This document shows, in pieces, positions 27,509 to 37,043 of a DNA stretch of 64,000 nucleotides. The translations under genes and the position numbers were made by a program. This stretch comes from Novosphingobium fuchskuhlense. GTDB taxonomy: Bacteria; Pseudomonadota; Alphaproteobacteria; Sphingomonadales; Sphingomonadaceae. Below the pieces are notes generated by a model that did not search any database, had not been told where the DNA came from, and saw only the letters and a list, made by a program, of their open reading frames with translations. The number at the start of each line of letters is the position of its first letter. Positions within the stretch are counted from its first letter, which is position 1. Location: the NCBI RefSeq assembly GCF_001519075.1, contig NZ_KQ954244.1, positions 248,001 to 312,000 on the forward strand, read 5' to 3'.

Positions 27509-28840
27509 ATGTCATCTACTGTCACCACCCGCTTCGCGCCCTCGCCCACCGGCACGCTTCATGTCGGCAACATCCGCACGGCGCTGCACAACTGGCTGCT
27601 GGCAAAGAAGAGCGGCGGGCGTTTCCTGCTGCGGATCGACGACACCGATGGGGCACGCAGCCGCGAGGAGCATGTCGAGGCGATCCGGGACGATCTGGCG
27701 TGGCTGGGGCTGCATCCGGAGCGCGAGGAGCGGCAATCTGCGCGCTTTGCGATCTATGAGGCCGCGTTCGAGACGCTGGTCGCGGCGGGGCGGCTTTATC
27801 GCTGCTATGAAACGGCGCAGGAGCTGGAACTCAAGCGCAAGGTGCTGCTGGGGCGCGGTCTGCCGCCGATCTACGACCGCAGTGCGCTCACGCTGAGCGA
27901 GACCGATCACGCTGCCAAGGCGGCAGCGGGCGAGGCACCCCACTGGCGGTTCCTGCTCGACCATGACGCACCGATCAAATGGGTGGACGGCATCCGCGGA
28001 CCGCAGCACTTCGATCCGCGGCAGATGTCGGACCCGGTGGTGCGCCGCGCGGACGGTTCGTGGCTCTACATGCTGCCATCGGTGATCGACGACATCGCCA
28101 TGGGCGTGACGGATGTGCTGCGCGGCGAGGACCACGTTTCCAACACCGCAACCCAGGTGCAGATGTTCATCGCGCTGGGCGCGCCGGTACCGCGGTTTGC
28201 GCACGAGGCACTGCTGACCGGCGCGGAGGGCAAGTTGTCCAAGCGGCTGGGATCGCTCGGCGTGGCGGAGTTGCGCGAAAGCGGCATCGAGCCCGAGGCA
28301 CTGATCGCGCTGCTGGCCAGACTGGGAACGAGCGATCCGGTGGACGCGGACCTGGAAGCCGATGCACTGGCAGCGAGTTTCGATCTGGGGCGCTTTGGCC
28401 GGGCGCCGGCGCGGTTTGATGATGCGGAACTGGCGCGGGTGAACGCGGCGGTCATCCACCGGTTGCCTTTCGCGCATGTGCGCGTGCGGCTGCCCGAGGG
28501 CATGGGCGAGGCGGCGTGGGAGGCAATTCGACCGAACCTGAGCAAAGTGGCCGAGGCGGCGGACTGGTGGCGGGTGGTCACCGGGCCCGTTGCGGCGCCG
28601 GCGTTCGATGCCGAGACGCGGGCCTATCTGGATCAGGCGGCGGTTGCTGCCGCCACGCTCGACTGGGACATCGACCCCTGGAGTGCGCTCACCGCTGCGC
28701 TGAAGGATGCAACCGGGCGCAAGGGCAAGGCGCTGTTCCTCCCGCTGCGGCAGGCGCTGACGGGGATGGACCACGGGCCGGACATGAAGGCGCTGTTGCC
28801 GTTGATCGGCAAGGACGAGGCGGTGCGGCGGTTGGGGTGA
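27509..28840 (+). CDS. gltX: Glutamate-tRNA ligase
   Basis: 443 residues, class I synthetase. The HIGH motif reads HVGN in RFAPSPTGTLHVGNIRTAL and the KMSKS motif reads KLSKR in GKLSKRLGS. The sequence YMLPSVIDDIAMGVTDVLRGEDH is typical. Length fits the shorter GltX type; alphaproteobacteria often carry two GltX copies, and a mischarging GluQ-like role is possible but not visible. It follows nadE by 42 nt and may be cotranscribed. Confidence 0.92.
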   Translation: MSSTVTTRFAPSPTGTLHVGNIRTALHNWLLAKKSGGRFLLRIDDTDGARSREEHVEAIRDDLAWLGLHPEREERQSARFAIYEAAFETLVAAGRLYRCYETAQELELKRKVLLGRGLPPIYDRSALTLSETDHAAKAAAGEAPHWRFLLDHDAPIKWVDGIRGPQHFDPRQMSDPVVRRADGSWLYMLPSVIDDIAMGVTDVLRGEDHVSNTATQVQMFIALGAPVPRFAHEALLTGAEGKLSKRLGSLGVAELRESGIEPEALIALLARLGTSDPVDADLEADALAASFDLGRFGRAPARFDDAELARVNAAVIHRLPFAHVRVRLPEGMGEAAWEAIRPNLSKVAEAADWWRVVTGPVAAPAFDAETRAYLDQAAVAAATLDWDIDPWSALTAALKDATGRKGKALFLPLRQALTGMDHGPDMKALLPLIGKDEAVRRLG

Positions 28841-28855
28841 GGCAAGCCGCTCCGT

Positions 28856-28870
28856 CAGCCCTTCGGGCTG
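28856..28870. terminator. Weak hairpin between convergent gltX and yqgE
   Basis: Perfect 6-bp stem CAGCCC/GGGCTG closing a TTC loop. It lies 15 nt after the gltX stop and 40 nt from the yqgE stop. No strong T-run follows on either strand, so it is at best a weak terminator. Confidence 0.35.
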
Positions 28871-28909
28871 CCACCTCCCCATTTCTGCAACGCAAGAATG
28901 GGAAGGACC

Positions 28910-29470
28910 TCAGGCCCGTCCGGTCTGGCTGACGAGATGCGAGGGATCGATCCCCTCGGCGCGCCAGGTGGCGGCCCAGCGGGCGTTGACCGAACTTTCG
29001 AACAGGATCTCGCTGCGGCCCTGCGCAGCGTACCAGCCGTGCTGACGCATCTCGCCTTCGAGTTGGCCCGCACCCCAGCCCGCATAGCCAAGCGCGACAA
29101 GCCATTTCGACGGGCCGCGCCCTTCGGCAATCGCCCGCAGCACATCCAGCGAAGCAGAGAGCGCGCAGAGCGGGTTCACTTCGACGGACCCGCTGCCGCC
29201 CCAATCGGTGCTGTGGAGCACGAACCCGCGGGAAGTTTCCACCGGGCCGCCATTGAGCACCGGGCCATCGGGCACCCCGCCTGGATCGATGCCGACATCG
29301 GTGAGCAGACTGTGCAAGGTCACCCCTTCGCGGACGCTGCCAATGCCGATGCCAAGCGCGCCATGCTCGTCGTGAACACACATCGCGATCACGGCGCGTT
29401 CGAAACGCGCATCGCCCATGCCGGGCATGGCAAGGAGGATACGGCCGGCAAGGTACTGCGCCTCGGTCAT
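28910..29470 (-). CDS. yqgE: YqgE/AlgH family protein (DUF179)
   Basis: 186 residues. Family hallmarks: YLAGRILLAMPGMGDARFERAV, CVHDEHGALGI and the GGPV motif (NGGPVETSRGFVLHS), ending with the family's GWGAGQLEGE region. Its biochemical role is not established; in Pseudomonas the homologue AlgH influences alginate production. The ATG overlaps the glnD stop as ATGA, so expression is coupled to glnD. Confidence 0.9.
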   Translation of the reverse strand: MTEAQYLAGRILLAMPGMGDARFERAVIAMCVHDEHGALGIGIGSVREGVTLHSLLTDVGIDPGGVPDGPVLNGGPVETSRGFVLHSTDWGGSGSVEVNPLCALSASLDVLRAIAEGRGPSKWLVALGYAGWGAGQLEGEMRQHGWYAAQGRSEILFESSVNARWAATWRAEGIDPSHLVSQTGRA

Positions 29471-32214
29471 GCTGCGGCAGCCCGCGAGCGCCGGTCCTCC
29501 GCTGCTTCGATCAGGCGCTTCTCGATCGCGCGCGTCCGGCTTTCCGCCTCGATCTTCTCGCCGAGCAGGTCGGTGACATAGAACGTATCGACCGCCCGCT
29601 CGCCATAAGTGGCGATATGGGCGGAGTGGACGACCAGCCGGGCCTCGAACAGGCCGCGCGCCAACTGGCTGAGCAGCGCCGGACGATCGCGCGCGCCCAC
29701 CTCGATCACGGTGAAGCGATTGGATGCCTTGTTGTCGAAGATGACGATAGGCTCGACCTCGAATGCTTCGGCGCGCGGACGGGCAGAGGGGCGGGCCGCG
29801 AGCTGGGGCAGGAGCTTGACCCGGTTGGCGAGGGCATCGGCAATCGCGGTCTTGAGGCGGGCAATCTGCGCTGGCTCGTTGAGCGGACGACCCAGCGGAT
29901 CCTGCACGAGGAAATTGTCGACCGCCAGGCCATTACGCGCGGTGTGGATGCGCGCATCGATGATGTTGCCGCCGGCAAGGTGGATACCGCCGGCGATGCG
30001 GTAGAACAGGCCCGGGTGGTCAGCGGCGAGCACGGTGACGAGCGTGGCGCCGCGCGCGGCATACCAGTGCGCTTCGACTGTCAGCGGCTCGTCGAGCGAT
30101 AGATCCATCTGCTGCAGATTGAGCGCGATGATGTCCTCGGGCTCGGCGATCCAGTAGGCGTCGCCCAATTGGCGGCCGACCGTGCCGATCAGCACGTCGC
30201 GCTCCTTGAGGAGAACGGCGACAGCCTTCTTCTTGGCGGCGATGCGTTCGGCGCGTCCGTGCTGCTTGTGGCCGAGGCGGAGCACTTCCTCGGCAGACGT
30301 GAACAGATCGCCCAGCAACTGGCGCTTCCACGAATTCCAGATGCCGGGGCCGACCGCGCGAATATCGACTATGGTAAGCACAAGAAGCAGGCGGAGGCGC
30401 TCCTGGCTCTGCACGCGCCCGGCAAAATCGGCGATGGTCTTGTAATCGGCCAGATCGCGCTTGAAGGCTGTTGCACTCATCAGGAGGTGCCAGCGCACCA
30501 GCCACGCGACCAGTTCCGTCTCGGCCGGTGACATACCGAGGCGCGGGCACAGCTTCATCGCGACTTCGGCGCCGAGGATCGAATGATCGCCGCGCCGGCC
30601 CTTGGCGATATCGTGCAGCAAGGTCGCGACATAGAGCACCCGGCGCGAAGCGACCTTGCCGATCACTTCGGTGGCGAGCGGATGCTGCTCGGTCTCCTCA
30701 CCCTTCTCGATGCGCGAGAGCAGGCCGATGGCGCGAATGGTATGCTCGTCGACCGTGTAATGGTGATACATGTCGAACTGCATCTGCGCGACGACGCGGC
30801 CGAAATCGGGCACGAAGCGGCCGAAGATGCCCGCCTCGCTCATCCAACGCAGCGCTGTTTCCGGATCGTTGCGGCTGGTGAGCAGTTCCATGAACATGGT
30901 GTTGGCACGCGGATCGCGGCGCACGGCGGCGTCGATCAGACCGCAATCGCGACGGGCGAGGCGCATCGCTTCGGGATGGATCTCCAGCCCCTCGCGATCG
31001 GCGACCAGGAATATCTCGATCAGGCGGACAGGATCGGTCCGGAAGAAATCGTCGCCATCGGCCCCCAGCTTCTCGGCCTGGATCGGGAACGCGCCGATCT
31101 TGCGCTTGCGACGCCCCCGCAACGCCGCGAAGAAGCCGACACGGGTCTTGGCGAACTGCTCGTCGAGCTGGGCGAGGAACATGCCGGTGAGCGATCCGAC
31201 CTGCGTCGCCTGCAGAAAGAAATACTGCATGAAGCGTTCGACCGCGCTCTTGCCCGGACGATCAGCGAAGTTCATGCGCAGCGCCACTTCGCGCTGGAGA
31301 TCGAATGTGAGGCGGTCCTCGGCGCGGCCGGTCACGGTGTGGAGATGGCAGCGCACCGACCAGAAGAAGTTCTCTGCGCGGCGGAAAGCCCGGTATTCGG
31401 CGGCCGTGAGCAGGCCGACTTCGACCAGTTCGCTGGGATCGCGGACCTTGTGGATGTATTTGCCAATCCAGTAAAGCGTATGCAGATCGCGCAGACCGCC
31501 CTTGCCTTCCTTGACATTGGGTTCGACCACGTAGCGGCTGTCGCCCAGTTTCTTGTGCCGCTCGTTGCGCTCGGCCAGTTTCTCGGCGACGAACTGGCGT
31601 TCGGTGCCGGTGACGACTTCGGCCCAGAAGCGCCGCGCGCTTTCTTCATAAAGCGCGCGGTCACCCCAGACATAGCGGCCTTCAAGGAGTGCCGTGCGGA
31701 TCGTCAGATCGCTGCGCGCCATGCGCACCATTTCGTCGAGCGAGCGGCTCGACTGGCCGACCTTGAGTCCGAGGTCCCAGAAGAAATAGAGCATGGCCTC
31801 GATCACCTGCTCGCACCAGGCCGTGGGCTTGGTCGGGGTGAGAAAGGCGATATCGACATCCGAATGCGGGGCCATCTCGCCGCGCCCGTATCCGCCGACC
31901 GAAACGAGTGCGATGCGTTCGCCGGTCGACCGGTTGCTGGCGCGGTAGACATGGCCGACCACGTGATCGTGGATCACGCGGACCAGTTGGTCGATCAGGA
32001 AAGCCTGCCCCTGCGCGCATTCGGTGCCGTGCGAGGGCTTCTCGCGCAGGCGGCGCGCGAGTTCCTCACGCCCCTTGGCAAGTGCCTCGCGCAGCAGTTC
32101 GACGATAGCCGGACGCGCCTTGTCGCCTTCCGCGCCGACGCGCTCGGCAATGGCATCGGCAAGCGCCCGGCGATCGATGATGGCGCGCTGGTTGGAAATC
32201 CGGGGGGTGATCAT
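29467..32214 (-). CDS. glnD: Bifunctional uridylyltransferase/uridylyl-removing enzyme GlnD
   Basis: 915 residues, normal length. Domains in order: nucleotidyltransferase with GGYGRGEMAPHSDVDIAFL (about residues 110-130); a central linker; an HD hydrolase with TLLHDIAKGRRGDHS (about 535-550); and two C-terminal ACT domains that sense glutamine. It uridylylates P-II at low glutamine and removes UMP at high glutamine. Its substrate GlnK (Tyr51) is encoded at 9.0-9.4 kb. ATG 32214 begins MITPRISNQR; the frame is open for another 58 codons upstream but these are antisense to the neighbouring ligase gene end. Confidence 0.95.
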   Translation of the reverse strand: MITPRISNQRAIIDRRALADAIAERVGAEGDKARPAIVELLREALAKGREELARRLREKPSHGTECAQGQAFLIDQLVRVIHDHVVGHVYRASNRSTGERIALVSVGGYGRGEMAPHSDVDIAFLTPTKPTAWCEQVIEAMLYFFWDLGLKVGQSSRSLDEMVRMARSDLTIRTALLEGRYVWGDRALYEESARRFWAEVVTGTERQFVAEKLAERNERHKKLGDSRYVVEPNVKEGKGGLRDLHTLYWIGKYIHKVRDPSELVEVGLLTAAEYRAFRRAENFFWSVRCHLHTVTGRAEDRLTFDLQREVALRMNFADRPGKSAVERFMQYFFLQATQVGSLTGMFLAQLDEQFAKTRVGFFAALRGRRKRKIGAFPIQAEKLGADGDDFFRTDPVRLIEIFLVADREGLEIHPEAMRLARRDCGLIDAAVRRDPRANTMFMELLTSRNDPETALRWMSEAGIFGRFVPDFGRVVAQMQFDMYHHYTVDEHTIRAIGLLSRIEKGEETEQHPLATEVIGKVASRRVLYVATLLHDIAKGRRGDHSILGAEVAMKLCPRLGMSPAETELVAWLVRWHLLMSATAFKRDLADYKTIADFAGRVQSQERLRLLLVLTIVDIRAVGPGIWNSWKRQLLGDLFTSAEEVLRLGHKQHGRAERIAAKKKAVAVLLKERDVLIGTVGRQLGDAYWIAEPEDIIALNLQQMDLSLDEPLTVEAHWYAARGATLVTVLAADHPGLFYRIAGGIHLAGGNIIDARIHTARNGLAVDNFLVQDPLGRPLNEPAQIARLKTAIADALANRVKLLPQLAARPSARPRAEAFEVEPIVIFDNKASNRFTVIEVGARDRPALLSQLARGLFEARLVVHSAHIATYGERAVDTFYVTDLLGEKIEAESRTRAIEKRLIEAAEDRRSRAAAA

Positions 32215-32257
32215 ACCCCGCGTCTCTACCCTATCCGGCCTTGCGCGTCTCTTGCCA

Positions 32258-33946
32258 TTACGCCCCGTAACGCTGCTTGAGGGTGCGTTTGTCCACCTTT
32301 TCGGTGCCCAGCCGGGGCAAGGCCTCGTGCTCTTCCCAGAAGCGGACGGGGATCTTGAACGCGGCGATGTGCGAGGCGAGGAAGGCACGTAGATCGTCGG
32401 CGGTCACGGTGCAGCCTTCCTTGGCGAGATAGACGGCGACCGGGACCTCGCCATAGAGTTCATCCGGCAGCCCGAACACGCTCGCTTCGGCCACGCCGGG
32501 ATGCGCGTAGATCGCGTTCTCGACTTCGATGCAGGCGATGTTCTCACCGCCACGGATGATGATGTCCTTCTTGCGATCGACGATGAAGAGGTACCCCTCG
32601 GCATCGCGATAGCCAAGATCGCCGGTGCGGAAATAGCCATCCGGCATGATCGCGGCCGCAGTCGCCTCCGGGTTGTCCCAGTAGCCGATGAAGTTGGCGA
32701 CGCTGCGAATCGCGACCTCGCCAAGCTGGCCCTGCGGGACCGGCTGGCCGGCATCGTCGAGGATGGCAAGATCAACCAGCGGACGCGAGGGCGTGCCGGT
32801 GCTGCCAGGCTTGGCGAGATAGTTCTCGTTGAAATTGCCGCAGCCCACGCCGTTGGTTTCGGTGAGGCCATAGCCCAGGATCGGGAACGCGTGGGGCAGC
32901 GCCTTGCGGATACGGTCGACGTGTTCGACCGGGCGGGGTGCGCCGCCCGCGGCGAACGTGACGCAAGACGAAAGGTCGTACTTGCCGTGATCCGGGTGCG
33001 TGGCGATCTCGTAGCTCATGAGCGGCACGCCGACGAAATAGGTCACCTTCTCGCGCTCGATCAACTGCATCGCGGTAACCACGTCCCACTTGGGCATAAG
33101 CACTAGCTTGCGCCCGAGCGCGTAGGACTGGAGCAGCAACGGCACTTCGCCGGTCACATGGAACAACGGCACGTTGACGAGCGCGATCGGCTGCGAATCT
33201 GCTGGCGGCGCTTCGCCGCGCGCGGTCATCAGGCCGAGCACCATGACGCTCTGAGCAAGGTAGCTGTAGGTGCCCTGCACCACGCCGCGATGGTTGGAAT
33301 ATGCGCCCTTGGAAACGCCGGTCGAACCAGAGGTGAACAGGATCGTCGCCAGATCGTCAGCCCCGAGTTCAGGGAGCGGCGTGGCGGCGTCGCCGCCTTT
33401 GGCGGTCAGCGCTGCGAGACCTTCGGCCGGATGGCAATCATGGAGCAACGGAATGATCTCGGCCCCATGGGTGATGCCGGTGAGGCGTTCAGCGCGCTGG
33501 CGGTCGGCGATGATCATGCGGCAGCCGACCATGTCGATGCCATGGGCCATTTCCTCGCCCTGCCACCAGCCGTTGATGAGGACAGCACAGCCGCCGGCCA
33601 TGAGCACAGCCATGTAGGCAACGATCCAGTTGGCCGAATTGCGGGCGGCGATGCCGATGCGGTCGCCCTTCTGGACGCCGTGCCCCGCGACAAGGCCACC
33701 AGCCGCCATGCGTGCGGCCTCGAGCGTTTGCGCGAACGTGAGCCGCACATCGCCGTCGACGATGAACTCCTTGGCGCCGTGGAACGTGCAGAACTGCGCG
33801 AAATAGGCGGCGAGCGTAGGCGGCGCGGCAGCGATCATCGGCAGATCGCGGCCGAAGGCCTGATGCGGCGCAGTCGCAAGCATGCCATCGGGGGCGGTCA
33901 GCCCGTCCATCACGCGGGCAAGGTCCCGGTCAAGCTGGGTCAACAT
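32258..33946 (-). CDS. AMP-dependent long/medium-chain acyl-CoA ligase family protein
   Basis: 562 residues. Adenylation motifs: P-loop LFTSGSTGVSKGAYSNHRG, YGLTETNGVG, and YFRTGDLGYRDAEGYLFIVDRKKDIIIRGGEN with the C-terminal Lys region KIPVRFWEEHEALPR. It activates a carboxylic acid as acyl-AMP and transfers it to CoA. The chain length or aromatic nature of the substrate is not decided by these motifs. Monocistronic, divergent from lgt. Confidence 0.87.
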   Translation of the reverse strand: MLTQLDRDLARVMDGLTAPDGMLATAPHQAFGRDLPMIAAAPPTLAAYFAQFCTFHGAKEFIVDGDVRLTFAQTLEAARMAAGGLVAGHGVQKGDRIGIAARNSANWIVAYMAVLMAGGCAVLINGWWQGEEMAHGIDMVGCRMIIADRQRAERLTGITHGAEIIPLLHDCHPAEGLAALTAKGGDAATPLPELGADDLATILFTSGSTGVSKGAYSNHRGVVQGTYSYLAQSVMVLGLMTARGEAPPADSQPIALVNVPLFHVTGEVPLLLQSYALGRKLVLMPKWDVVTAMQLIEREKVTYFVGVPLMSYEIATHPDHGKYDLSSCVTFAAGGAPRPVEHVDRIRKALPHAFPILGYGLTETNGVGCGNFNENYLAKPGSTGTPSRPLVDLAILDDAGQPVPQGQLGEVAIRSVANFIGYWDNPEATAAAIMPDGYFRTGDLGYRDAEGYLFIVDRKKDIIIRGGENIACIEVENAIYAHPGVAEASVFGLPDELYGEVPVAVYLAKEGCTVTADDLRAFLASHIAAFKIPVRFWEEHEALPRLGTEKVDKRTLKQRYGA

Positions 33947-34002
33947 GGGCTAAATGACGCTCCTCTCCGCCCGATTTCGGCAATACCCCTGCAATGGAGG
34001 GC

Positions 34003-34030
34003 CGATAACGGGTCTATACGGTTATTCGGT
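34003..34030. promoter_or_regulatory. Imperfect dyad in the acyl-CoA ligase/lgt divergent gap
   Basis: CCGATAAC (34003-34010) and GGTTATTCGG (34021-34030) form an inverted repeat with one bulged base. It is 57 nt upstream of the acyl-CoA ligase ATG and 117 nt upstream of the lgt start, so it could be an operator for either gene. No factor can be named. Confidence 0.3.
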
Positions 34031-34147
34031 TTGCCTCACCGGTTTGCCCTGTGCCAGATAGCCACGCAAGGCCGCGTCGCCAGCGGCACAAAACAAAACC
34101 GTTCGATTACAAACTCGCACCGTCACGATCTCTAGGGAGCTTGCTTC

Positions 34148-35062
34148 TTGCTGTCACTATCGGCCGCCGCCGCAGCCCCAGCCCTTGTCGGCGCGGGCCA
34201 CCAGCCGCTGCACTGGGAGAGCCTGGGGCTTTCACCTATCGCGCTCGACCTCGGGTTCTTCGCGATCAAGTGGTACAGCCTCGCCTATCTGGCCGGCATC
34301 ATGCTCGGCTATTTTCATCTGGGGCGGATGATTCGCCAGCCGGGAGCCCCCCTCGCACAGCGCCATGCCGACGACCTGTTCTTCTATGCCACGCTCGGGA
34401 TCATCCTGGGCGGACGGCTTGGCTATGCCCTGTTTTATGCCCCGGAATTGCTGAGTGATCCTGCGCGGCTGGTCCGTTTGTGGGAAGGCGGCATGAGTTT
34501 TCACGGAGGCCTCATCGGCACCGTGCTGGCAATCGCATGGGTTTCCTGGCGCGGCGGGCTCAACTTCGTGCGGACCTGCGACTATATCGCCGTCTGCGTA
34601 CCGCCGGGCCTGTTCTTCGGGCGCTGTGCCAACTTCGTGAATGGCGAATTGTGGGGGCGCGTGACCGATTCGAAGTTGCCCTGGGTCATGGTGTTCCCGG
34701 GTGCCGGCCCGCTGCCGCGCCACCCGAGCCAGCTCTACGAAGCGTTGCTTGAGGGCATCGTTCTGGGACTAGTGCTGTTCCTGCTGTTCTGGCGGACCCG
34801 CGCGCGCTGGCGGCCGGGCCTTCTCGTCGGCCTGTTCACGCTGGGCTACGCGCTGGCCCGCTTTACCGTGGAGTTCTACCGGGAACCGGATGCGCAACTG
34901 CTCGATTTCGCCATGCGCAGCGGGCTTTCGATGGGCCAGTGGCTGACCCTGCCGATGATGGCGATCGGCCTTGGCTTCGTGGCGCGCGCGCTGATCCGGC
35001 AGCCGCTGGCGGTGACGATCCAGCCCACCGGCCAGCCTGCCGGCTCCACAGTGGTATCCTGA
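34148..35062 (+). CDS. lgt: Phosphatidylglycerol-prolipoprotein diacylglyceryl transferase
   Basis: 304 residues, seven membrane helices. The Lgt signature is [18 protein letters not shown], with [18 protein letters not shown] and [12 protein letters not shown] nearby; these include the essential Arg, Asn and Glu. It transfers diacylglycerol to the lipobox Cys of prelipoproteins. The only suitable start is TTG 34148, 8 nt after GGGAG; no ATG or GTG upstream in frame gives a plausible N-terminus. The next gene starts 20 nt downstream. Confidence 0.93.
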   Translation: MLSLSAAAAAPALVGAGHQPLHWESLGLSPIALDLGFFAIKWYSLAYLAGIMLGYFHLGRMIRQPGAPLAQRHADDLFFYATLGIILGGRLGYALFYAPELLSDPARLVRLWEGGMSFHGGLIGTVLAIAWVSWRGGLNFVRTCDYIAVCVPPGLFFGRCANFVNGELWGRVTDSKLPWVMVFPGAGPLPRHPSQLYEALLEGIVLGLVLFLLFWRTRARWRPGLLVGLFTLGYALARFTVEFYREPDAQLLDFAMRSGLSMGQWLTLPMMAIGLGFVARALIRQPLAVTIQPTGQPAGSTVVS

Positions 35063-35082
35063 CAATCGGGCAGAATGCAGAC

Positions 35083-36207
35083 GTGAACGCTGAAGCGCCG
35101 GGCGGATTGGCGACTACCTTCGCGCGGTTGATCGCGGCGACCGGACCGGTGCCGATCGCGCACTACATGGCCGAGGCGAATGCTCGCTATTATGGTTCGC
35201 GTGACCCCCTGGGCACGGGGGGCGACTTCGTGACCGCCCCCGAGATAAGCCAGATGTTCGGCGAACTCATCGGACTCTGGCTGGCAGACATCTGGCAGCG
35301 TGCCGGGCGGCCGGCGGATGTCTGCTATGTCGAACTGGGACCGGGGCGCGGGACCCTTGCGCAGGATGCCCTGCGCGCGGCGCGCCAGGCTGGATTGACG
35401 CCAGAGGTGCATTTCGTCGAGACCAGTGCCGCGCTCGGCGCCTTGCAGCGCGCCGCCCACCCCCGGGCATTCTGGCACGACGATCTGACAGGATTGCCAA
35501 CGGACCGGCCGCTGCTGATCGTGGCCAACGAATTCCTCGATGCCTTGCCGGTGCGGCAGTTGGTGCGAACCGCCAATGGCTGGCGTGAACGCATGGTGGG
35601 GCTCGACGCGGAAGGCGCGTTCATCCCGGTTGCGGGGACGCGGCCGATGGATGCGGCAGTGCCCGAGGCCTTTGCCGGTGCCGGCGAGGGCGCGATCGTC
35701 GAGACATCGCCGGCGTCGGCAACCGTGCTGCAGGAAGTGGGCCATCGTCTGGCTTCGCAAGGCGGCGCAGCGCTGTTCATCGACTATGGCTACACCGAAC
35801 CGCAGCTTGGCAGCACGCTGCAAGCCGTGCGCGCACACCGCAAGGTGGACGTGTTTGCCGAGCCTGGCGAGGCCGACCTCACCGCCCATGTCGACTTTGC
35901 CACGCTGGCGCGGGTGGCGGAGGAAGCCGGCGCACGGTGGCTTGGCACAAGCACGCAGGGCGTCTGGCTCGCGGCGCTGGGCATCGGCGCGAGGGCGGGT
36001 GCGCTTGCCCGGTCCGCGCCCCACGCAGCGGAGCCCATAGAGGCCGCCACCATGCGGCTGACTGCACCGACGCAAATGGGCACTCTGTTCAAGGTGATGG
36101 GCCTAAGCGCGCCTCGATGGCCCGATGGTGCAGGCTTTGCCCGGGTCAGCACCGACCTGCTCGCGCCGGGGCCCGTCACATCATCGCAAGACCCGTCTTG
36201 CAAGTGA
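35083..36207 (+). CDS. Class I SAM-dependent methyltransferase, MidA/NDUFAF7 (COG1565) family
   Basis: About 374 residues from GTG 35083. The SAM motif is CYVELGPGRGTLAQDAL, preceded by the conserved YYGSRDPLGTGGDFVTAPEISQMFGELIG stretch typical of this family and followed by VANEFLDALPVRQLV. The mitochondrial homologue methylates an arginine in complex I; the bacterial role is presumed similar but unproven. GTG 35083 chosen because the frame upstream runs inside lgt. Likely cotranscribed with lgt. Confidence 0.85.
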   Translation: MNAEAPGGLATTFARLIAATGPVPIAHYMAEANARYYGSRDPLGTGGDFVTAPEISQMFGELIGLWLADIWQRAGRPADVCYVELGPGRGTLAQDALRAARQAGLTPEVHFVETSAALGALQRAAHPRAFWHDDLTGLPTDRPLLIVANEFLDALPVRQLVRTANGWRERMVGLDAEGAFIPVAGTRPMDAAVPEAFAGAGEGAIVETSPASATVLQEVGHRLASQGGAALFIDYGYTEPQLGSTLQAVRAHRKVDVFAEPGEADLTAHVDFATLARVAEEAGARWLGTSTQGVWLAALGIGARAGALARSAPHAAEPIEAATMRLTAPTQMGTLFKVMGLSAPRWPDGAGFARVSTDLLAPGPVTSSQDPSCK

Positions 36208-36412
36208 CTTGCAACAACTCTTCAAGTCTCTGTTAAAAATGCGATTAGATGCCTTGCAGCCACGGCAAAATGCTTGTTGGCAAACCAGCGGCTTTGCGTC
36301 TATCAGGCGCGCCCAAGGGGCCGGGCTCTCGCGCTGTAGCGAGGCTGGTGCGATCGGGCTGGGCGAGCGTCCCTTTGGGCACTTTCCCGCCGGATCGGTG
36401 TGGGACATTTTA

Positions 36413-36425
36413 GGACACGCTGTCC
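36413..36425. promoter_or_regulatory. Short palindrome in the petA upstream region
   Basis: GGACA-CGC-TGTCC, perfect 5-bp arms, 44 nt before the petA ATG. The surrounding 36208-36468 gap has no ORF and no clear tRNA; a TTGCAA/TTAAAAAT pair near 36208-36240 could be a weak promoter. Confidence 0.25.
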
Positions 36426-36468
36426 GCGCCCGATCCGTGGCGGCGGCAGCGGCAGGCAGGGAATGGCA

Positions 36469-37032
36469 ATGGCTGAACAAGCAAGCATCGCTGAGGCGAC
36501 CATGACTGGCGAAGGCGTCCGGCGTCGCGATTTTATCAATATCGCGGCGGTGAGCTTCGCGGGCGTTGGCGGTCTCGCCGCGCTCTATCCGTTGATTTCA
36601 CAAATGGCACCGTCGGCAGACGTGCTGGCCGAAAGCTCGACCGAGATCGACATCTCGGCCATCGCGCCGGGCCAGGCGATCAAGGCCGTGTGGCGCAAGC
36701 AGCCGGTCTTCATCCGCAATCTGACGCCCGAGGAAATCTCGGCGGCTGAAAAGGTCGACGTGTCGACCCTGCGCGATCCGGAGACGCTGGAGAAGCGCAC
36801 CACGGCCGGCAAGACCAACTGGCTCATCACCATGGGCGTCTGTACCCACCTCGGCTGCGTGCCGCTCGGTGCCGGTGAAGGCGAGGTGAAGGGCGAGTTC
36901 GGCGGATATTTCTGCCCCTGCCACGGTTCGGTCTACGATACCGCAGCGCGCATCCGCAAAGGCCCGGCCCCCAAGAACCTTGAGGTGCCCCCCCATGAAT
37001 TTTCTTCCGACACTGTCGTGAAGATCGGCTGA
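36469..37032 (+). CDS. petA: Ubiquinol-cytochrome c reductase iron-sulfur (Rieske) subunit
   Basis: 187 residues. The twin-arginine signal-anchor is [18 protein letters not shown] near residue 18, followed by the hinge and the Rieske domain with cluster ligands in CTHLGC and CPCHGS. It moves electrons from ubiquinol to cytochrome c1 on the periplasmic side. ATG 36469 is chosen over ATG 36463 because AGGGA (36458-36462) is correctly spaced from 36469. First gene of petABC, 11 nt before petB. Confidence 0.96.
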   Translation: MAEQASIAEATMTGEGVRRRDFINIAAVSFAGVGGLAALYPLISQMAPSADVLAESSTEIDISAIAPGQAIKAVWRKQPVFIRNLTPEEISAAEKVDVSTLRDPETLEKRTTAGKTNWLITMGVCTHLGCVPLGAGEGEVKGEFGGYFCPCHGSVYDTAARIRKGPAPKNLEVPPHEFSSDTVVKIG

Positions 37033-37043
37033 GGACTGACACG

